From Lacisediminihabitans sp046156175 (lineage in GTDB: Bacteria > Actinomycetota > Actinomycetes > Actinomycetales > Microbacteriaceae), in assembly GCF_046156175.1 (NCBI RefSeq), contig NZ_JAYLVL010000001.1:186001-250000 (forward strand): a DNA stretch of 64,000 nt, in the 5' to 3' direction. Shown here one piece after another: positions 1 to 8,442 of the stretch. How positions within the stretch are numbered: the stretch's first letter is position 1; each line of letters opens with the position of its first letter. The position numbers were made by a program, and so were the translations under genes. The notes under the pieces are model-generated. The model was not told the DNA's origin. It saw nothing but the letters and a program-made list of their open reading frames with translations, and ran no database searches.

Positions 1-752
1 TGATTGAGCTTTCGGTTGCGGATGGCACGGTCCTGCTGCTCACGGAGCTTCTCCCCGACGACGCCCTTGATCTCATCCGCGTGGGCGAGCACCTCGTCGA
101 GCCCGCCGTACTGGGTGATCCACTTGACGGCGGTCTTCTCCCCCACCTTGTCGATGCCGATGAGATTGTCGCTGGTCTCGCCGACGAGGGCGGCGACATC
201 CGGGTACTGGTGCGGTTCGATGCCGTACCGCTCGAACACGGCATCCCGGTCGTAACGCTTGAGCTCCGACACCCCGCGGGCGTTCGGGTAGAGCAGGGTC
301 ACGTCGTCGTTCACCATCTGGATCGCGTCCCGGTCGCCGGAGACGATGAGCACGCGGAATCCCTCCTGGGCTCCCTTCGAGGCGAGGGTGGCGAGGATGT
401 CGTCGGCCTCGTAGTCCTCCTTCGAGATCGTGGTGATGCCCATCGCGTGGAGCGCCTCTTCGAGGAGGGGGATCTGGCCGATGAATTCCGCCGGAGTCTC
501 GCCCCTGGTGCCCTTGTATTCGGGGTATTCGCGGGTGCGGAACGAGTAGCGCGAGATGTCGAAAGCCACCGCGAGATGGGTCGGCTTCTCCTTCTGCAGC
601 AGGTTCAGCATCATCGAGATGAACCCGTGGATCGCGTTGGTGTGCTGCCCCTCCCGGTTCTGGAAACTGTCGACGGGCAGGGCGTAGAACGCCCGGAAGG
701 CAAGCGAATGCCCGTCGATAACGAGGAGGGTAGGCTTTTCGTTGTCCGGCAC
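1..752 (-). CDS. polA: DNA polymerase I, N-terminal part (cut by window edge)
   Basis: About 250 N-terminal residues of DNA polymerase I are visible; the rest lies to the left of the window. They form the 5'-3' exonuclease (FEN-like) domain that removes RNA primers and damaged strands. Visible metal-binding motifs are VIDGHSLAFRAF near residue 11, an ADD acidic pair, SGDRDAIQMV, and GETSDN near residue 191 followed by a helix-hairpin-helix segment. The start is a GTG (VPDNEKPTLLVIDGHS). The gene is divergent from the thioesterase at 807, leaving 54 bases that must hold both promoters. polA close to pdtaR is also the arrangement known in mycobacteria. Polymerase activity cannot be judged because that domain is outside the window. 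Confidence 0.93.
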   Translation of the reverse strand, partial: MPDNEKPTLLVIDGHSLAFRAFYALPVDSFQNREGQHTNAIHGFISMMLNLLQKEKPTHLAVAFDISRYSFRTREYPEYKGTRGETPAEFIGQIPLLEEALHAMGITTISKEDYEADDILATLASKGAQEGFRVLIVSGDRDAIQMVNDDVTLLYPNARGVSELKRYDRDAVFERYGIEPHQYPDVAALVGETSDNLIGIDKVGEKTAVKWITQYGGLDEVLAHADEIKGVVGEKLREQQDRAIRNRKLN

Positions 753-806
753 GAAGCCAGCCTATCCGCGGCCGCCGACACCCCGCAGCCCGCCAGGAAG
801 AAGACG

Positions 807-1232
807 ATGACCATCATCCCCGACGATCTCGACCCGGAACTGGTTGAGCGGCTGGTGAACTCCGGCGGCGGTGCGCTCGCCCAGAAGATGGGCTTCGAAT
901 TCCTCGAACTCTCGGCCGAACGGTCCGTCGCGACCATGCCCGTCGAAGGCAACACGCAGGTCGTCGGGCTCCTTCACGGCGGCGCGCATGTCGTACTCGC
1001 CGAGACTCTCGGATCCGTGTCATCCGCGATCCATGCCGGCCCAGGTCGCATCGCGGTCGGCATCGAGATCAACGCGACCCACAGTCGCTCCATCACGTCC
1101 GGAATCGTCACCGGCACGTGCGTCGCGCTCAATCTGGGTCGCACCCTCGCCACACACGAAATCGTGATGCGGGACGAGCAGGGTCGACGACTGTCGACCG
1201 TGCGCATGACGAACTTCCTGCGCGACGCCTGA
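807..1232 (+). CDS. PaaI-like hotdog-fold thioesterase
   Basis: A 141-residue single-domain protein of the PaaI/YbgC-type hotdog superfamily, expected to hydrolyse acyl-CoA or aryl-CoA thioesters in the cytoplasm. The signature HGG at residues 57-59 and the catalytic-type acidic residue E66 in LAETLGS are present, and the length is normal for the family. The ATG at 807 is chosen because AGGAAG lies just upstream; earlier in-frame starts would run into polA on the other strand. It converges on pdtaR. The substrate cannot be told from sequence; relatives act on phenylacetyl-CoA, menaquinone-pathway or other aromatic thioesters. I would not assign a gene symbol. Confidence 0.85.
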   Translation: MTIIPDDLDPELVERLVNSGGGALAQKMGFEFLELSAERSVATMPVEGNTQVVGLLHGGAHVVLAETLGSVSSAIHAGPGRIAVGIEINATHSRSITSGIVTGTCVALNLGRTLATHEIVMRDEQGRRLSTVRMTNFLRDA

Positions 1233-1416
1233 GACTCACGGGGCGGGGCCGGCTTCGGCGGCGTCCACCGCGTCGGTGCTGAGGTTTCGCGGCTTCTGGT
1301 CAATGGTGCCTGCGGCGAGGATGCCCCACAGCGGAACCCCGCGCAGCCACGCCGCGCAGCAGGCGGCAGGCACGGCGTGTCGTCCGGGATCTCCGCTCTG
1401 GGCATCACCGGCAACG

Positions 1417-1442
1417 AAAAAAGCTGCCCGCGCAGAAGCGCG
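1417..1442 (-). terminator. Probable intrinsic terminator of pdtaR
   Basis: Read on the minus strand, a CGCGC/GCGCG stem with a TTCT loop (1429-1442) is followed a few bases later by six T residues (1417-1422). It lies 25-50 bases beyond the pdtaR stop. The rest of the 234-base convergent gap 1233-1466 shows no credible coding potential. Confidence 0.6.
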
Positions 1443-1466
1443 CGTCGACGCCGGCGGAGGTGCGCG

Positions 1467-2072
1467 CTACTTCTTGGCGGAGAGCTGCTCGATGATCGCC
1501 TGTGCGACATCGTGCATGGTGAGGCGACGATCCATCGACGCCTTCTGGATCCAGCGGAAGGCCTCCGGCTCGGTGAGGCCCATCTTCTCGTTGAGGAGGC
1601 CCTTGGCGCGATCCACGAGCTTGCGGGTCTCGAAGCGTTCGACGAGGTCGGTGACCTCGGCCTCGAGGGTGATGATCTGCGCGTAGCGCGCAAGGGCGAT
1701 CTCGATCGCCGGAAGCAGGTCGTTGGGCGTGAACGGCTTGACGACGTAGGCGAGGGCGCCGGCCTCGGTCGCCCGCTCGACGAGCTCCTTCTGGCTGAAG
1801 GCGGTGAGCAGGACGACGGGTGCGATGTGGTTCTTGGTGAGACGCTCGGCGGCGGAGATCCCGTCGAGGAGCGGCATCTTCACGTCCATGATCACGAGAT
1901 CCGGTCGCAGCTCCGTGGCCAGGGCGACGGCGGTCTCCCCGTCGCCGGCCTCACCGACGACCTCGAAGCCGTTGTCTCGAAGCGTTTCGACGATGTCGAG
2001 GCGGATGAGCGACTCATCCTCGGCCACCACCACACGGCGGGGGGTCTGAGTAGCGTTTTCCTGGTCTGGCAC
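1467..2072 (-). CDS. pdtaR: ANTAR-type response regulator, PdtaR family
   Basis: A 201-residue response regulator with an N-terminal receiver domain and a C-terminal ANTAR RNA-binding domain. Receiver residues are visible: the acidic AEDES cluster, the phospho-acceptor D63 in VIMDVKMP, T90 in LLTAF and K112 in VVKPF. The ANTAR domain covers about 140-195 with the AKGLL and AxxxIQKASMDRR patterns. It closely follows Mycobacterium tuberculosis PdtaR (Rv1626), which acts with the kinase PdtaS to control nascent transcripts by antitermination. No cognate kinase gene is in the window. GTG at 2072 has a TAGGG-type ribosome-binding site at good distance; GTG at 2078 would add two residues. It is divergent from the tRNA-Leu gene. 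Confidence 0.93.
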   Translation of the reverse strand: MPDQENATQTPRRVVVAEDESLIRLDIVETLRDNGFEVVGEAGDGETAVALATELRPDLVIMDVKMPLLDGISAAERLTKNHIAPVVLLTAFSQKELVERATEAGALAYVVKPFTPNDLLPAIEIALARYAQIITLEAEVTDLVERFETRKLVDRAKGLLNEKMGLTEPEAFRWIQKASMDRRLTMHDVAQAIIEQLSAKK

Positions 2073-2094
2073 GATCACAACCCTACGGTATTCT
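2066..2094 (+). promoter_or_regulatory. Candidate promoter of tRNA-Leu
   Basis: CTGGCA (2066-2071) and TATTCT (2089-2094) are separated by 17 bases and sit 17 bases before the mature tRNA 5' end, so transcription would start shortly before the tRNA. The element overlaps the 5' end of pdtaR on the other strand. It matches the sigma-70 consensus only in part. Confidence 0.4.
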
Positions 2095-2111
2095 TGGGCT
2101 CGGTATCGTGC

Positions 2112-2194
2112 GCCGGTGTGGCGGAATGGCAGACGCGGAGCACTCAAAATGCTTTGCTCGAAAGGGCGTGTGGGTTCGAGTCCCACCACCGGCA
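2112..2194 (+). tRNA. tRNA-Leu (anticodon CAA)
   Basis: The acceptor strands GCCGGTG and CACCGGC pair fully, with discriminator A at 2194. The anticodon loop CTCAAAA between GAGCA and TGCTT gives anticodon CAA, which reads UUG. A long variable arm marks it as class II (Leu), and the T arm GTGGG-TTCGAGT-CCCAC is perfect. CCA is not encoded. It stands alone between pdtaR and the methyltransferase gene. Confidence 0.96.
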
Positions 2195-2224
2195 CGATGG
2201 GGCACGACCGCAGGGCGCCGTCGG

Positions 2225-3025
2225 TCAGGCCGTAGCCGTCGCGACGAACGCGGTGACGAGCGGATGCGGCGAGGCCGTCATCCAGTCCCTCAGCGCCGAC
2301 ACCGCGTGATCGCGTCGCTCGGGCATGAGTGCGGAGAGCACCGGTCCGTAGGGTGTACCGAAGATGCCGTTGACCGCATCGTCGACACTCGGCCAATCGA
2401 GGCGCAACGAGGTGGTCTCGATCGTGGTGCTCTCGAACCCCGCGAGTATTTTCACGAGCTTCGCCCGGGTCATCTTGAATGAGTCGAAGTCCCAGGCCCG
2501 GGTGAACGGCTCGTCGATGCCCTCGTCTCGCAGGGCGTCTCCGTAGCTGTCGAAGGGCTCCAGGCGCATGGCGGCGACCCACACGACGATGCCGAGGCTG
2601 CCGCCCGGACGAAGCACCCGCTTCATCTCGGCGAGGGCGGCCGCCTGGTCGCGCACGAAGGGGAGGCCGTGCTGGCAGAGGACCATGTCCACCGAGTCGT
2701 CCTCGAGCGGAATGGCTGTCGCCGGTGCCTCCAGAGTCTCGATCGGCGCGCCTTCCGGATCTGCGCCGCGAGACACTTCGGCGAGCATTCCAGGGCTGAT
2801 ATCGCTCGCGATCACCCGGCCGGTCGGTCCCACCGCCGTCGCAGCGGCCCGGGCGACCGCCCCGGTGCCCGAGGCGACATCGAGCACGGTCAGGCCCGGC
2901 CGGGGCGCGACGGTCTCCACCAGGTGTCGCGCCCACGGCTCGAAGACCGTCGGCAGGAGATAGTGGCGGTAGTTTTCGGCGATCGAATCCGATTGGAACA
3001 GGCTCGATCGGGCATCCTCAGTCAT
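2225..3025 (-). CDS. Class I SAM-dependent methyltransferase
   Basis: A 266-residue methyltransferase of the UbiE/Methyltransf_11 type. Motif I, VLDVASGTGAVARAA, lies at residues 47-61, and the later acidic and proline-containing motifs (SDISPGM, LCQHGLPFV, LRPGGSLGIVVW) follow in the usual order. The ATG at 3025 is backed by a GAGGAG ribosome-binding site eight bases upstream. Its tail converges on tRNA-Leu, 30 bases away. The SAM-binding fold is clear but the substrate is not; small-molecule methylation is more likely than RNA or DNA methylation because no target-binding domain is fused to it. The neighbours give no pathway clue. Confidence 0.85.
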   Translation of the reverse strand: MTEDARSSLFQSDSIAENYRHYLLPTVFEPWARHLVETVAPRPGLTVLDVASGTGAVARAAATAVGPTGRVIASDISPGMLAEVSRGADPEGAPIETLEAPATAIPLEDDSVDMVLCQHGLPFVRDQAAALAEMKRVLRPGGSLGIVVWVAAMRLEPFDSYGDALRDEGIDEPFTRAWDFDSFKMTRAKLVKILAGFESTTIETTSLRLDWPSVDDAVNGIFGTPYGPVLSALMPERRDHAVSALRDWMTASPHPLVTAFVATATA

Positions 3026-3114
3026 TTTTCGCTCCTCGTTGGTCGGCCTTGAACTGCGGGGCGTGGCTAGGCTGGTGCTCGCCCACTACCCGTGACGACA
3101 CCGCTGGAGAACTC

Positions 3115-3741
3115 GTGACCGACCTGCCAACACCTTCTCCACCGGTCCAGAACACGCCCGCCGGCTGGTACCCGGACCATACCGGTGCCCCCCAGTTGCG
3201 CTGGTGGGACGGTGCGGCCTGGACAGAACGGGTGAGCCCCGGCACGCCGGCATCCGGAGTCGCACCGTATTCGCTCCGACCGGCACCGCTGACCGTGCCC
3301 GCCAACACTCCGGTGTATAACGTGTTCATCTGGGTCATCGCCCTGCTTCCGTTACTCGGCATCGTGACTCTACTCACGATCAACCTGTCCGCTCTAGTGG
3401 CATCCTCCTCGGACCCACTCGCGATGTACCGGGACCCGGGATACATCACGAGCCTCGTGCTCGGCTGGATCGTCTACGGCGGCGCGGTGGTGCTCGCCTA
3501 CTTCGACCGGAAGCGACTGTTGCGTGACGGCTACGATCGTCCATTCCATTGGGCCTGGACCTTCTTCAGCGGAGGGGTCTACGTGATCGGGCGTTCCGTG
3601 ATCGTCGGTCGACGCGCGGGTCACGGCAGGGCCCCGCTCTGGGTCTGGGTCGCCATCACGGTGTTCGTCATCGTGATCAACGTGGTGAAATTCAGCATGT
3701 TCGTGGCCGACCTGGTCGGTACGACCCCGCTCTCGAGCTGA
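3115..3741 (+). CDS. DUF2510 protein with four predicted membrane helices
   Basis: A 208-residue protein. An N-terminal DUF2510 motif (AGWYPDHTG through LRWWDGAAWTE, about residues 15-40) is followed by a proline-rich linker and about four hydrophobic segments near residues 65-95, 108-128, 142-163 and 172-200. DUF2510 is a short cytoplasmic module common at the N-termini of actinobacterial membrane proteins; its role is unknown. The GTG at 3115 is chosen because GGAGA precedes it at normal distance; an upstream TTG at 3049 lacks such a site. It is divergent from the methyltransferase gene. No enzymatic motif is visible, so no function is proposed. Confidence 0.75.
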   Translation: MTDLPTPSPPVQNTPAGWYPDHTGAPQLRWWDGAAWTERVSPGTPASGVAPYSLRPAPLTVPANTPVYNVFIWVIALLPLLGIVTLLTINLSALVASSSDPLAMYRDPGYITSLVLGWIVYGGAVVLAYFDRKRLLRDGYDRPFHWAWTFFSGGVYVIGRSVIVGRRAGHGRAPLWVWVAITVFVIVINVVKFSMFVADLVGTTPLSS

Positions 3742-3796
3742 GAACATTCGCGTTGTTCAAACAGCGCTAGGGTTGCCAAAACTTTGGAGCACCCTC

Positions 3797-4132
3797 ATGG
3801 GTAGTCTGCTGTACGGCAATTCGGGCACGGAGATCGGTTTCGACGACCGGTCGCTCATGCATCTGCAGGTGGTCATCACGGCCAAACTCCGGCGGCGAGA
3901 GAGCTTCCTCTTCACCTGGACCAACTCTGCCGAGAGCGGCAGCGGTCGCAGCTCGATCTGGTTCGCCCAGGGCAGCGCCATCGTCTATCGATTCGCCGGG
4001 AGCAGAGCCCCGTCCCTCAACCGGGACTGGATCGAAACGCTCATGCTTTCCGCCAACAGTGCCGGGGGCCTGCAGTTCTCGAGCGAGCCGATCGCCGAAA
4101 GCACTGCATTGCCCGGCTTGCGTCCGACCTAG
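3797..4132 (+). CDS. Small DUF7882-like protein (Microbacteriaceae type)
   Basis: A 111-residue soluble protein. It matches from memory the short family typical of Microbacteriaceae (start MGSLLYGNSGTEIGFDDR, then HLQVVITAKLRRRESFLF, GRSSIWF and LMLSANSAGGL), now called DUF7882 and sometimes mislabelled ATP-dependent DNA ligase. The length fits the family and there is no ligase nucleotidyltransferase motif (KxDG). The ATG at 3797 has GGAG seven bases upstream. The last residues PGLRPT and the stop fall inside the first copy of a 19-base direct repeat, so the extreme C-terminus may be repeat-derived. The function is unknown; paralogues are usually numerous in these genomes. Confidence 0.75.
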   Translation: MGSLLYGNSGTEIGFDDRSLMHLQVVITAKLRRRESFLFTWTNSAESGSGRSSIWFAQGSAIVYRFAGSRAPSLNRDWIETLMLSANSAGGLQFSSEPIAESTALPGLRPT

Positions 4133-4163
4133 CTCCAGCGCTGACCCGGCTTGCGTCCGACCT
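4112..4163. repeat. 19-base direct repeat, two exact copies
   Basis: CCCGGCTTGCGTCCGACCT occurs at 4112-4130 and 4145-4163. A diverged third copy (CCCGGCTTCCGCGTC...) begins at 4178. The first copy includes the last codons of the DUF7882-like gene, and the array fills the gap to the convergent FHA gene. Confidence 0.85.
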
Positions 4164-4185
4164 GGCGCCCGCGTAGACCCGGCTT

Positions 4186-4219
4186 CCGCGTCGAGCTGGC
4201 TACCGCGTCGAGCTGGCTA
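4186..4219. repeat. 17-base tandem repeat, two exact copies
   Basis: CCGCGTCGAGCTGGCTA is present head to tail at 4186-4202 and 4203-4219; a partial third unit (CCGCGTGGA) follows. The second unit contains the stop codon of the FHA-domain gene on the minus strand. Confidence 0.85.
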
Positions 4220-5113
4220 CCGCGTGGAGGATCGCCCCGGCCGAGGGTCTGCCTGCGGCTTCTGCCGGGCGAGTTCTCCGCCGACACGCCCTCCGTAGGG
4301 TCGGCCGTGGTCCGCGAACTCCTCCCGGAAATACGCCATCTTCCACTTTCCGAGCTCGATCCGGGTGCCGGTGCGGAGAACCTGCCCACCATCCTTCCGC
4401 CCGCCCGCGTCGGCGAGACGTGAACTTCCGCTCAGCTCGCCGATGGGATAGAGCACGTACTCGTCGTCTTTCGTGTGGCGAATCTCCGCGTGCACGGGAC
4501 TCAGGCCCTCGAGTTGGAGGTCGGCCTCGGCTCCGGAGCCGATGGTCGTGCCGTCGGGAAGCAGATCGAACTCCCGCGGCATCTGGCCGTTCCAGTTCTT
4601 CGAGCCGATGACGAAGATCAGCCGAGGTCGACCGGAACCCGGCAGGTAGTGCGTGGTGGTGACCGTGCGTCGAATGCGACGGCTCACCGTGGGCACCAGC
4701 GGGAACAGGGTAGCCGGAGGGAGGGGTACTGCGGGCGCGGCGTTGCCGCGCCGCCGAAGCAGCGGAGCGACCGCCGCCGCGCTCCCGAGCCTGATGTGCG
4801 GTGAGCCGGTCACGACACGCTGCACCACCGGGGCATTCACATCGCCGATCCGCGCGATGACCCCATCGGGTCCGGTCAGGGTGATGGACAGGCCGTACCC
4901 CGCGATCTCCTGAGCGAGCGTGCGGATGTCGGCGAGCTTGACACTGCGCCCCTGCATCAGCATTTCGGGGTGATTCGCGAAGATCTGGATATCGGTGCCT
5001 GCCGCCGTGACCGTGCCCTCGAGGGCGTGAGCGGCATCCGCGCCCGTGCCGTCGACGTGCGGCTCATCCAGCGAGAAGCTGAGGTCGATCTCCAGCCGGG
5101 GAACGGCCACCAT
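4217..5113 (-). CDS. FHA-domain protein with a novel N-terminal region
   Basis: A 298-residue protein. The C-terminal third (about 175-265) looks like a forkhead-associated domain, a phosphothreonine-binding fold: REFDLLPDGTTIGSG, LQLEGLSPVHAEIRH and TRIELGKWKMAYFRE give the expected strand, GS and SxxHAEI signatures. The first 110 residues are rich in beta-type sequence (LEIDLSFSLDEPHVDGTG) and I do not recognise them. A proline-rich basic linker follows. There is no membrane segment. ATG at 5113 lies two bases after the stop of the 90-residue gene, so translation is probably coupled. By analogy, an FHA protein would read Ser/Thr-kinase signals such as PknA/PknB, but no kinase or phosphatase gene is adjacent. 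Confidence 0.75.
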   Translation of the reverse strand: MVAVPRLEIDLSFSLDEPHVDGTGADAAHALEGTVTAAGTDIQIFANHPEMLMQGRSVKLADIRTLAQEIAGYGLSITLTGPDGVIARIGDVNAPVVQRVVTGSPHIRLGSAAAVAPLLRRRGNAAPAVPLPPATLFPLVPTVSRRIRRTVTTTHYLPGSGRPRLIFVIGSKNWNGQMPREFDLLPDGTTIGSGAEADLQLEGLSPVHAEIRHTKDDEYVLYPIGELSGSSRLADAGGRKDGGQVLRTGTRIELGKWKMAYFREEFADHGRPYGGRVGGELARQKPQADPRPGRSSTR

Positions 5114-5115
5114 GA

Positions 5116-5388
5116 TCAGTTGCGGTGCTGGTCTGCGCCGGCGGCCTGGTCGTCACTCGTGGTGACCCGCAGCGTGCCGTTGAGCTTCCAGGTGGCGCGC
5201 GGGGCGTCAGGACCGATGTCCCGGGGCACCTCGACGGTCATGTCGATGAAGCTGTAGTTGACCGCTGCACCACGACCGGTGAGGTACGACCACATCTCCC
5301 GTCCGAGATCCGTCCAGTCGCTGATACTACGACCCTCCGGTCCCGCTGAGTCGTCGAATGGGCCCGAAACCTGCTGTGAGTCAGTCAC
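5116..5388 (-). CDS. Small conserved-type protein upstream of FHA gene
   Basis: A 90-residue soluble acidic protein. The central stretch (SDWTDLGREMWSYLTGRG, then NYSFIDMTVEVPRD and ATWKLNGTLRV) alternates as if forming a helix followed by beta strands. No signal peptide, membrane segment or family motif is recognised. GTG at 5388 has GGAAGGA about eight bases upstream. Its stop is two bases before the FHA start, so the two proteins are likely made from one message and may act together. Confidence 0.65.
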   Translation of the reverse strand: MTDSQQVSGPFDDSAGPEGRSISDWTDLGREMWSYLTGRGAAVNYSFIDMTVEVPRDIGPDAPRATWKLNGTLRVTTSDDQAAGADQHRN

Positions 5389-5415
5389 GATGAAATCCTT
5401 CCCGAGTGGTTGGTT

Positions 5416-5472
5416 TCACCGTACCGAGACGGTGAGGCTGGCCACGGATTTCACAGCCGACAGCCAGCCTCA
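5416..5472. repeat. Two overlapping inverted repeats after pyk
   Basis: TGAGGCTGGC (5433-5442) and GCCAGCCTCA (5463-5472) form a 10-base stem. TCACCGT (5416-5422) and ACGGTGA (5429-5435) form a second stem that shares bases with the first, so only one can form fully. The pair lies between the pyk stop and the small gene at 5388. It may end pyk transcription or control the following gene; no T run is present. Confidence 0.45.
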
Positions 5473-5496
5473 TCCCCGACTACGGGGCGCTCGAAG

Positions 5497-6942
5497 TCAC
5501 TCTGCGGCGTAAGCCGGCGCTACCGCGTTGTGGGCATCGCCGACTCGGTGTACCCGCATATCGTTGGTGCCTCCGGAGATTCCGGGAGGGGACCCGGCGA
5601 TGACCACGACCTTTTCGCCGACGACGGCACGGTTGTGACCGATCAGGATGTCATCGACCTGGCCGAACAGCTCATCGGTGTGGGTCTTGCGCTCCACACG
5701 ATAGGTCTCCGTGCCCCACACCCACGCGAGGCGATTGCGGATGCGCTCCTCCGGCGTGAAGGCGATGATGGGGATGCGATTGCGCAGCCGGGACATCCGT
5801 CGCACCGAATCCCCGGACTCGGTGAACACGCAGAGGAACTTGGCCCCGACGAACTCCGCTACCTCGGCAGCGGCGAGGGTGATCGCTCCGCCCTGGGTGC
5901 GCGGCTTGGTACCGAGCTGCGCGATGCGCTCGAGCCCGTGCTCCTCGGTGGAGGTGATGATGCGCGCCATGGTCTGCACGGTGATCACGGGGTACTCCCC
6001 CACGCTGGTCTCGCCGCTCAGCATCACGGCGTCTGCTCCGTCGAGCACGGCATTCGCGACATCCGATGTCTCTGCGCGGGTCGGGATCGGGCTCGAGATC
6101 ATGGATTCGAGCATCTGGGTTGCGACGATGACCGGCTTAGCCATGCGACGCGAGAGCTCGACCGCGCGCTTCTGAACGATCGGGACCGCCTCGAGCGGTA
6201 GTTCCACTCCGAGGTCTCCACGCGCGACCATGATGCCGTCGAAGGCGTCGATGATGGCTTCGAGGTTGTCAACGGCCTGCGGCTTCTCGACCTTGGCGAT
6301 CACCGGCACCTTGACGCCCTCTTCGGCCATGATCTCGTGCACGCGCACGATGTCGTCGGCGTTGCGCACGAAGGAGAGCGCGATGAGATCCGCGCCGAGC
6401 TTCAGGCCCCAGCGGAGATCCGCCTCGTCCTTCTCGGACAGCGCGGGAACGTTCACAGCGACACCGGGCAGGTTGATGCCCTTGTTGTTCGACACCGCTC
6501 CGCCGACGACGACCTCGGTGGTGACGACGGTGCCGTCGGTCGAGATGACCTTGAGCTTGACCTTGCCGTCATCGATGAGAAGGGGGTCGCCCGGCTTTAC
6601 GTCGTTGGGCAGGCCCTTGAAGGTGGTGCCCGAGAGCTCCTTGGTACCGAGCACGTCTTCGATGGTGATCTTGAAGATGTCGCCGACGGCGAGATCGTGG
6701 GGCCCGTTCGCGAACTTGCCGAGGCGGATCTTCGGGCCCTGCAGGTCGACGAGCACGGCGACGGCACGTCCGGAGTCGGCACTCGCCTTGCGGATGTTCG
6801 CGTAGACCTCCTCATGCACGTCGTAGCTGCCGTGGCTGAGGTTCATCCGGGCGACATCAACTCCGGCATCCACGATGGCACGGATGTTTTCATAGCTGGC
6901 CGTTGCCGGACCGAGGGTTGCGACGATTTTTGCGCGTCTCAT
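5497..6942 (-). CDS. pyk: Pyruvate kinase
   Basis: A 481-residue full-length enzyme converting phosphoenolpyruvate and ADP to pyruvate and ATP in the last step of glycolysis. Visible landmarks are MRRAKIVATLGPA at the N-terminus, the active-site MNLSHG and DLQGPKIRLG, the B domain, the signature IAKVEKPQAVDN, and MVARGDLGVELP and VIVATQMLESM. The C-terminal allosteric domain is complete. ATG at 6942 has AGAAAG upstream and matches the family start. It follows gltD by 53 bases with no obvious terminator between them, so it may be read from the gltBD transcript or from its own promoter. Confidence 0.98.
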   Translation of the reverse strand: MRRAKIVATLGPATASYENIRAIVDAGVDVARMNLSHGSYDVHEEVYANIRKASADSGRAVAVLVDLQGPKIRLGKFANGPHDLAVGDIFKITIEDVLGTKELSGTTFKGLPNDVKPGDPLLIDDGKVKLKVISTDGTVVTTEVVVGGAVSNNKGINLPGVAVNVPALSEKDEADLRWGLKLGADLIALSFVRNADDIVRVHEIMAEEGVKVPVIAKVEKPQAVDNLEAIIDAFDGIMVARGDLGVELPLEAVPIVQKRAVELSRRMAKPVIVATQMLESMISSPIPTRAETSDVANAVLDGADAVMLSGETSVGEYPVITVQTMARIITSTEEHGLERIAQLGTKPRTQGGAITLAAAEVAEFVGAKFLCVFTESGDSVRRMSRLRNRIPIIAFTPEERIRNRLAWVWGTETYRVERKTHTDELFGQVDDILIGHNRAVVGEKVVVIAGSPPGISGGTNDMRVHRVGDAHNAVAPAYAAE

Positions 6943-6995
6943 GTGTTTCTTTCTGTTGTGGGAAGAACTCGTGAAGAGTGAGAGGAAGGGGAGCC

Positions 6996-8442
6996 CTAGA
7001 TCGCGATGGCGCGGTCGGTCGGGGCGACAGGGGACGGGAGCTCGGTGTCGCCCTCGAGGAAGCGGTCCACGGCGGCGGCGGCGGCTCGCCCCTCCGCAAT
7101 GGCCCAGACGATGAGGGACTGGCCCCGGCCCGCGTCGCCGGCGACGAACACGCCGGATTCGCTCGTTTGGTAATCGGCATCGCGCTCAACGTTTCCACGC
7201 TCGAGAGGGAGGCGCAACTGGGACTCCAGCGCATCGCTCTCCGTTCCCGTGAATCCGAGAGCGAGAAGGACGAGATCCGCCGGGATCTCCCGCGCGGTGC
7301 CCGCCTTCGGAACTCGACGACCGTCGAGGTATTCGGTCTCCGCGACGCGGATGGCGCGAACCTCTCCGGCGTCGTTGGAGAGGAATTCCACCGTGGACGC
7401 GAGGTAGACCCGCTCGCCGCCCTCTTCGTGCGCACTCGACACCTCGAAAAGGGTCGGGGACATCGGCCAGGGCTGGTGCTCCGGGCGTTCGTGGGGCGGC
7501 TGAAGTCCGATGGCCAGGTTGGTGACGGAGAGCGCCTGCTGGCGGTGCGCCGTGCCGATGCAGTCCGCTCCGGTATCGCCGCCACCGAGCACGACGACAT
7601 GCTTGCCATCCGCGGTGAGCTGATCGACGATCACGTCGCCCGCGCCCACCCGGTTCTGCTGCACGAGGTAGTCCATCGCGAAGTGCACGCCGGAGAGGTC
7701 GCGCCCGGGGATGGGGAGGTCGCGCGGCTTGAGGGCTCCGGTGGCGACCACCACCGCGTCGTAGCGCGCCCTCAGGTCGTCCCAGGGAATGTCGACGCCG
7801 ATATTCACGCCCGCCCGGAAACGGGTGCCCTCGGCCTGCATCTGCTTCAGCCGCAGCTCGATGTGACGCTTCTCCATTTTGAAGTCCGGGATGCCGTAGC
7901 GGAGGAGACCGCCGATGCGGTCGTCCCGCTCGAACACCGCGACGGTGTGACCGGCACGGGTGAGCTGCTGGGCCGCGGCGAGGCCGGCGGGGCCGGAGCC
8001 GACGACCGCGACCGTCTTGCCGGTGAGGCGTTCGGGGGGATGCGGCTCCACCCAGTCGTTGGCGAAGGCCTGGTCGATGATCGCGACTTCGACGTTCTTG
8101 ATGGTCACGGCGGGCTGGTTGATGGCGAGGACGCACGACGACTCGCACGGGGCGGGACACAGCCGACCGGTGAACTCGGGGAAGTTGTTGGTGGCATGCA
8201 GACGCTCGATGGCCTGTCGGCCCTCCCCACGCCAGGTGAGGTCGTTCCACTCGGGAATGAGGTTGCCGAGCGGGCAGCCATGGTGGCAGAAGGGGATGCC
8301 GCAGTCCATGCAGCGACCCGCCTGCTTGCGCACGGTTGCGGCATCACCCTGCTCGTAGACCTCTTTCCAGTCCATCAGCCGCAGCGCGACCGGGCGCCGC
8401 GCGGGCAGCTCCCGCTCACGCGTCTTCAGGAATCCCTTGGGA

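Noticed and set aside
1467..2936. pdtaR extended upstream to 489 codons
   Set aside because: The extension runs through the tRNA-Leu gene and the methyltransferase; GTG at 2072 has a good ribosome-binding site and gives the family length.
3797..4132. ATP-dependent DNA ligase
   Set aside because: This label is often attached to the family, but the protein has 111 residues and no KxDG nucleotidyltransferase motif.
4112..4219. CRISPR array
   Set aside because: Repeats are 17-19 bases with one short spacer, part of one copy is coding, and there are no cas genes.
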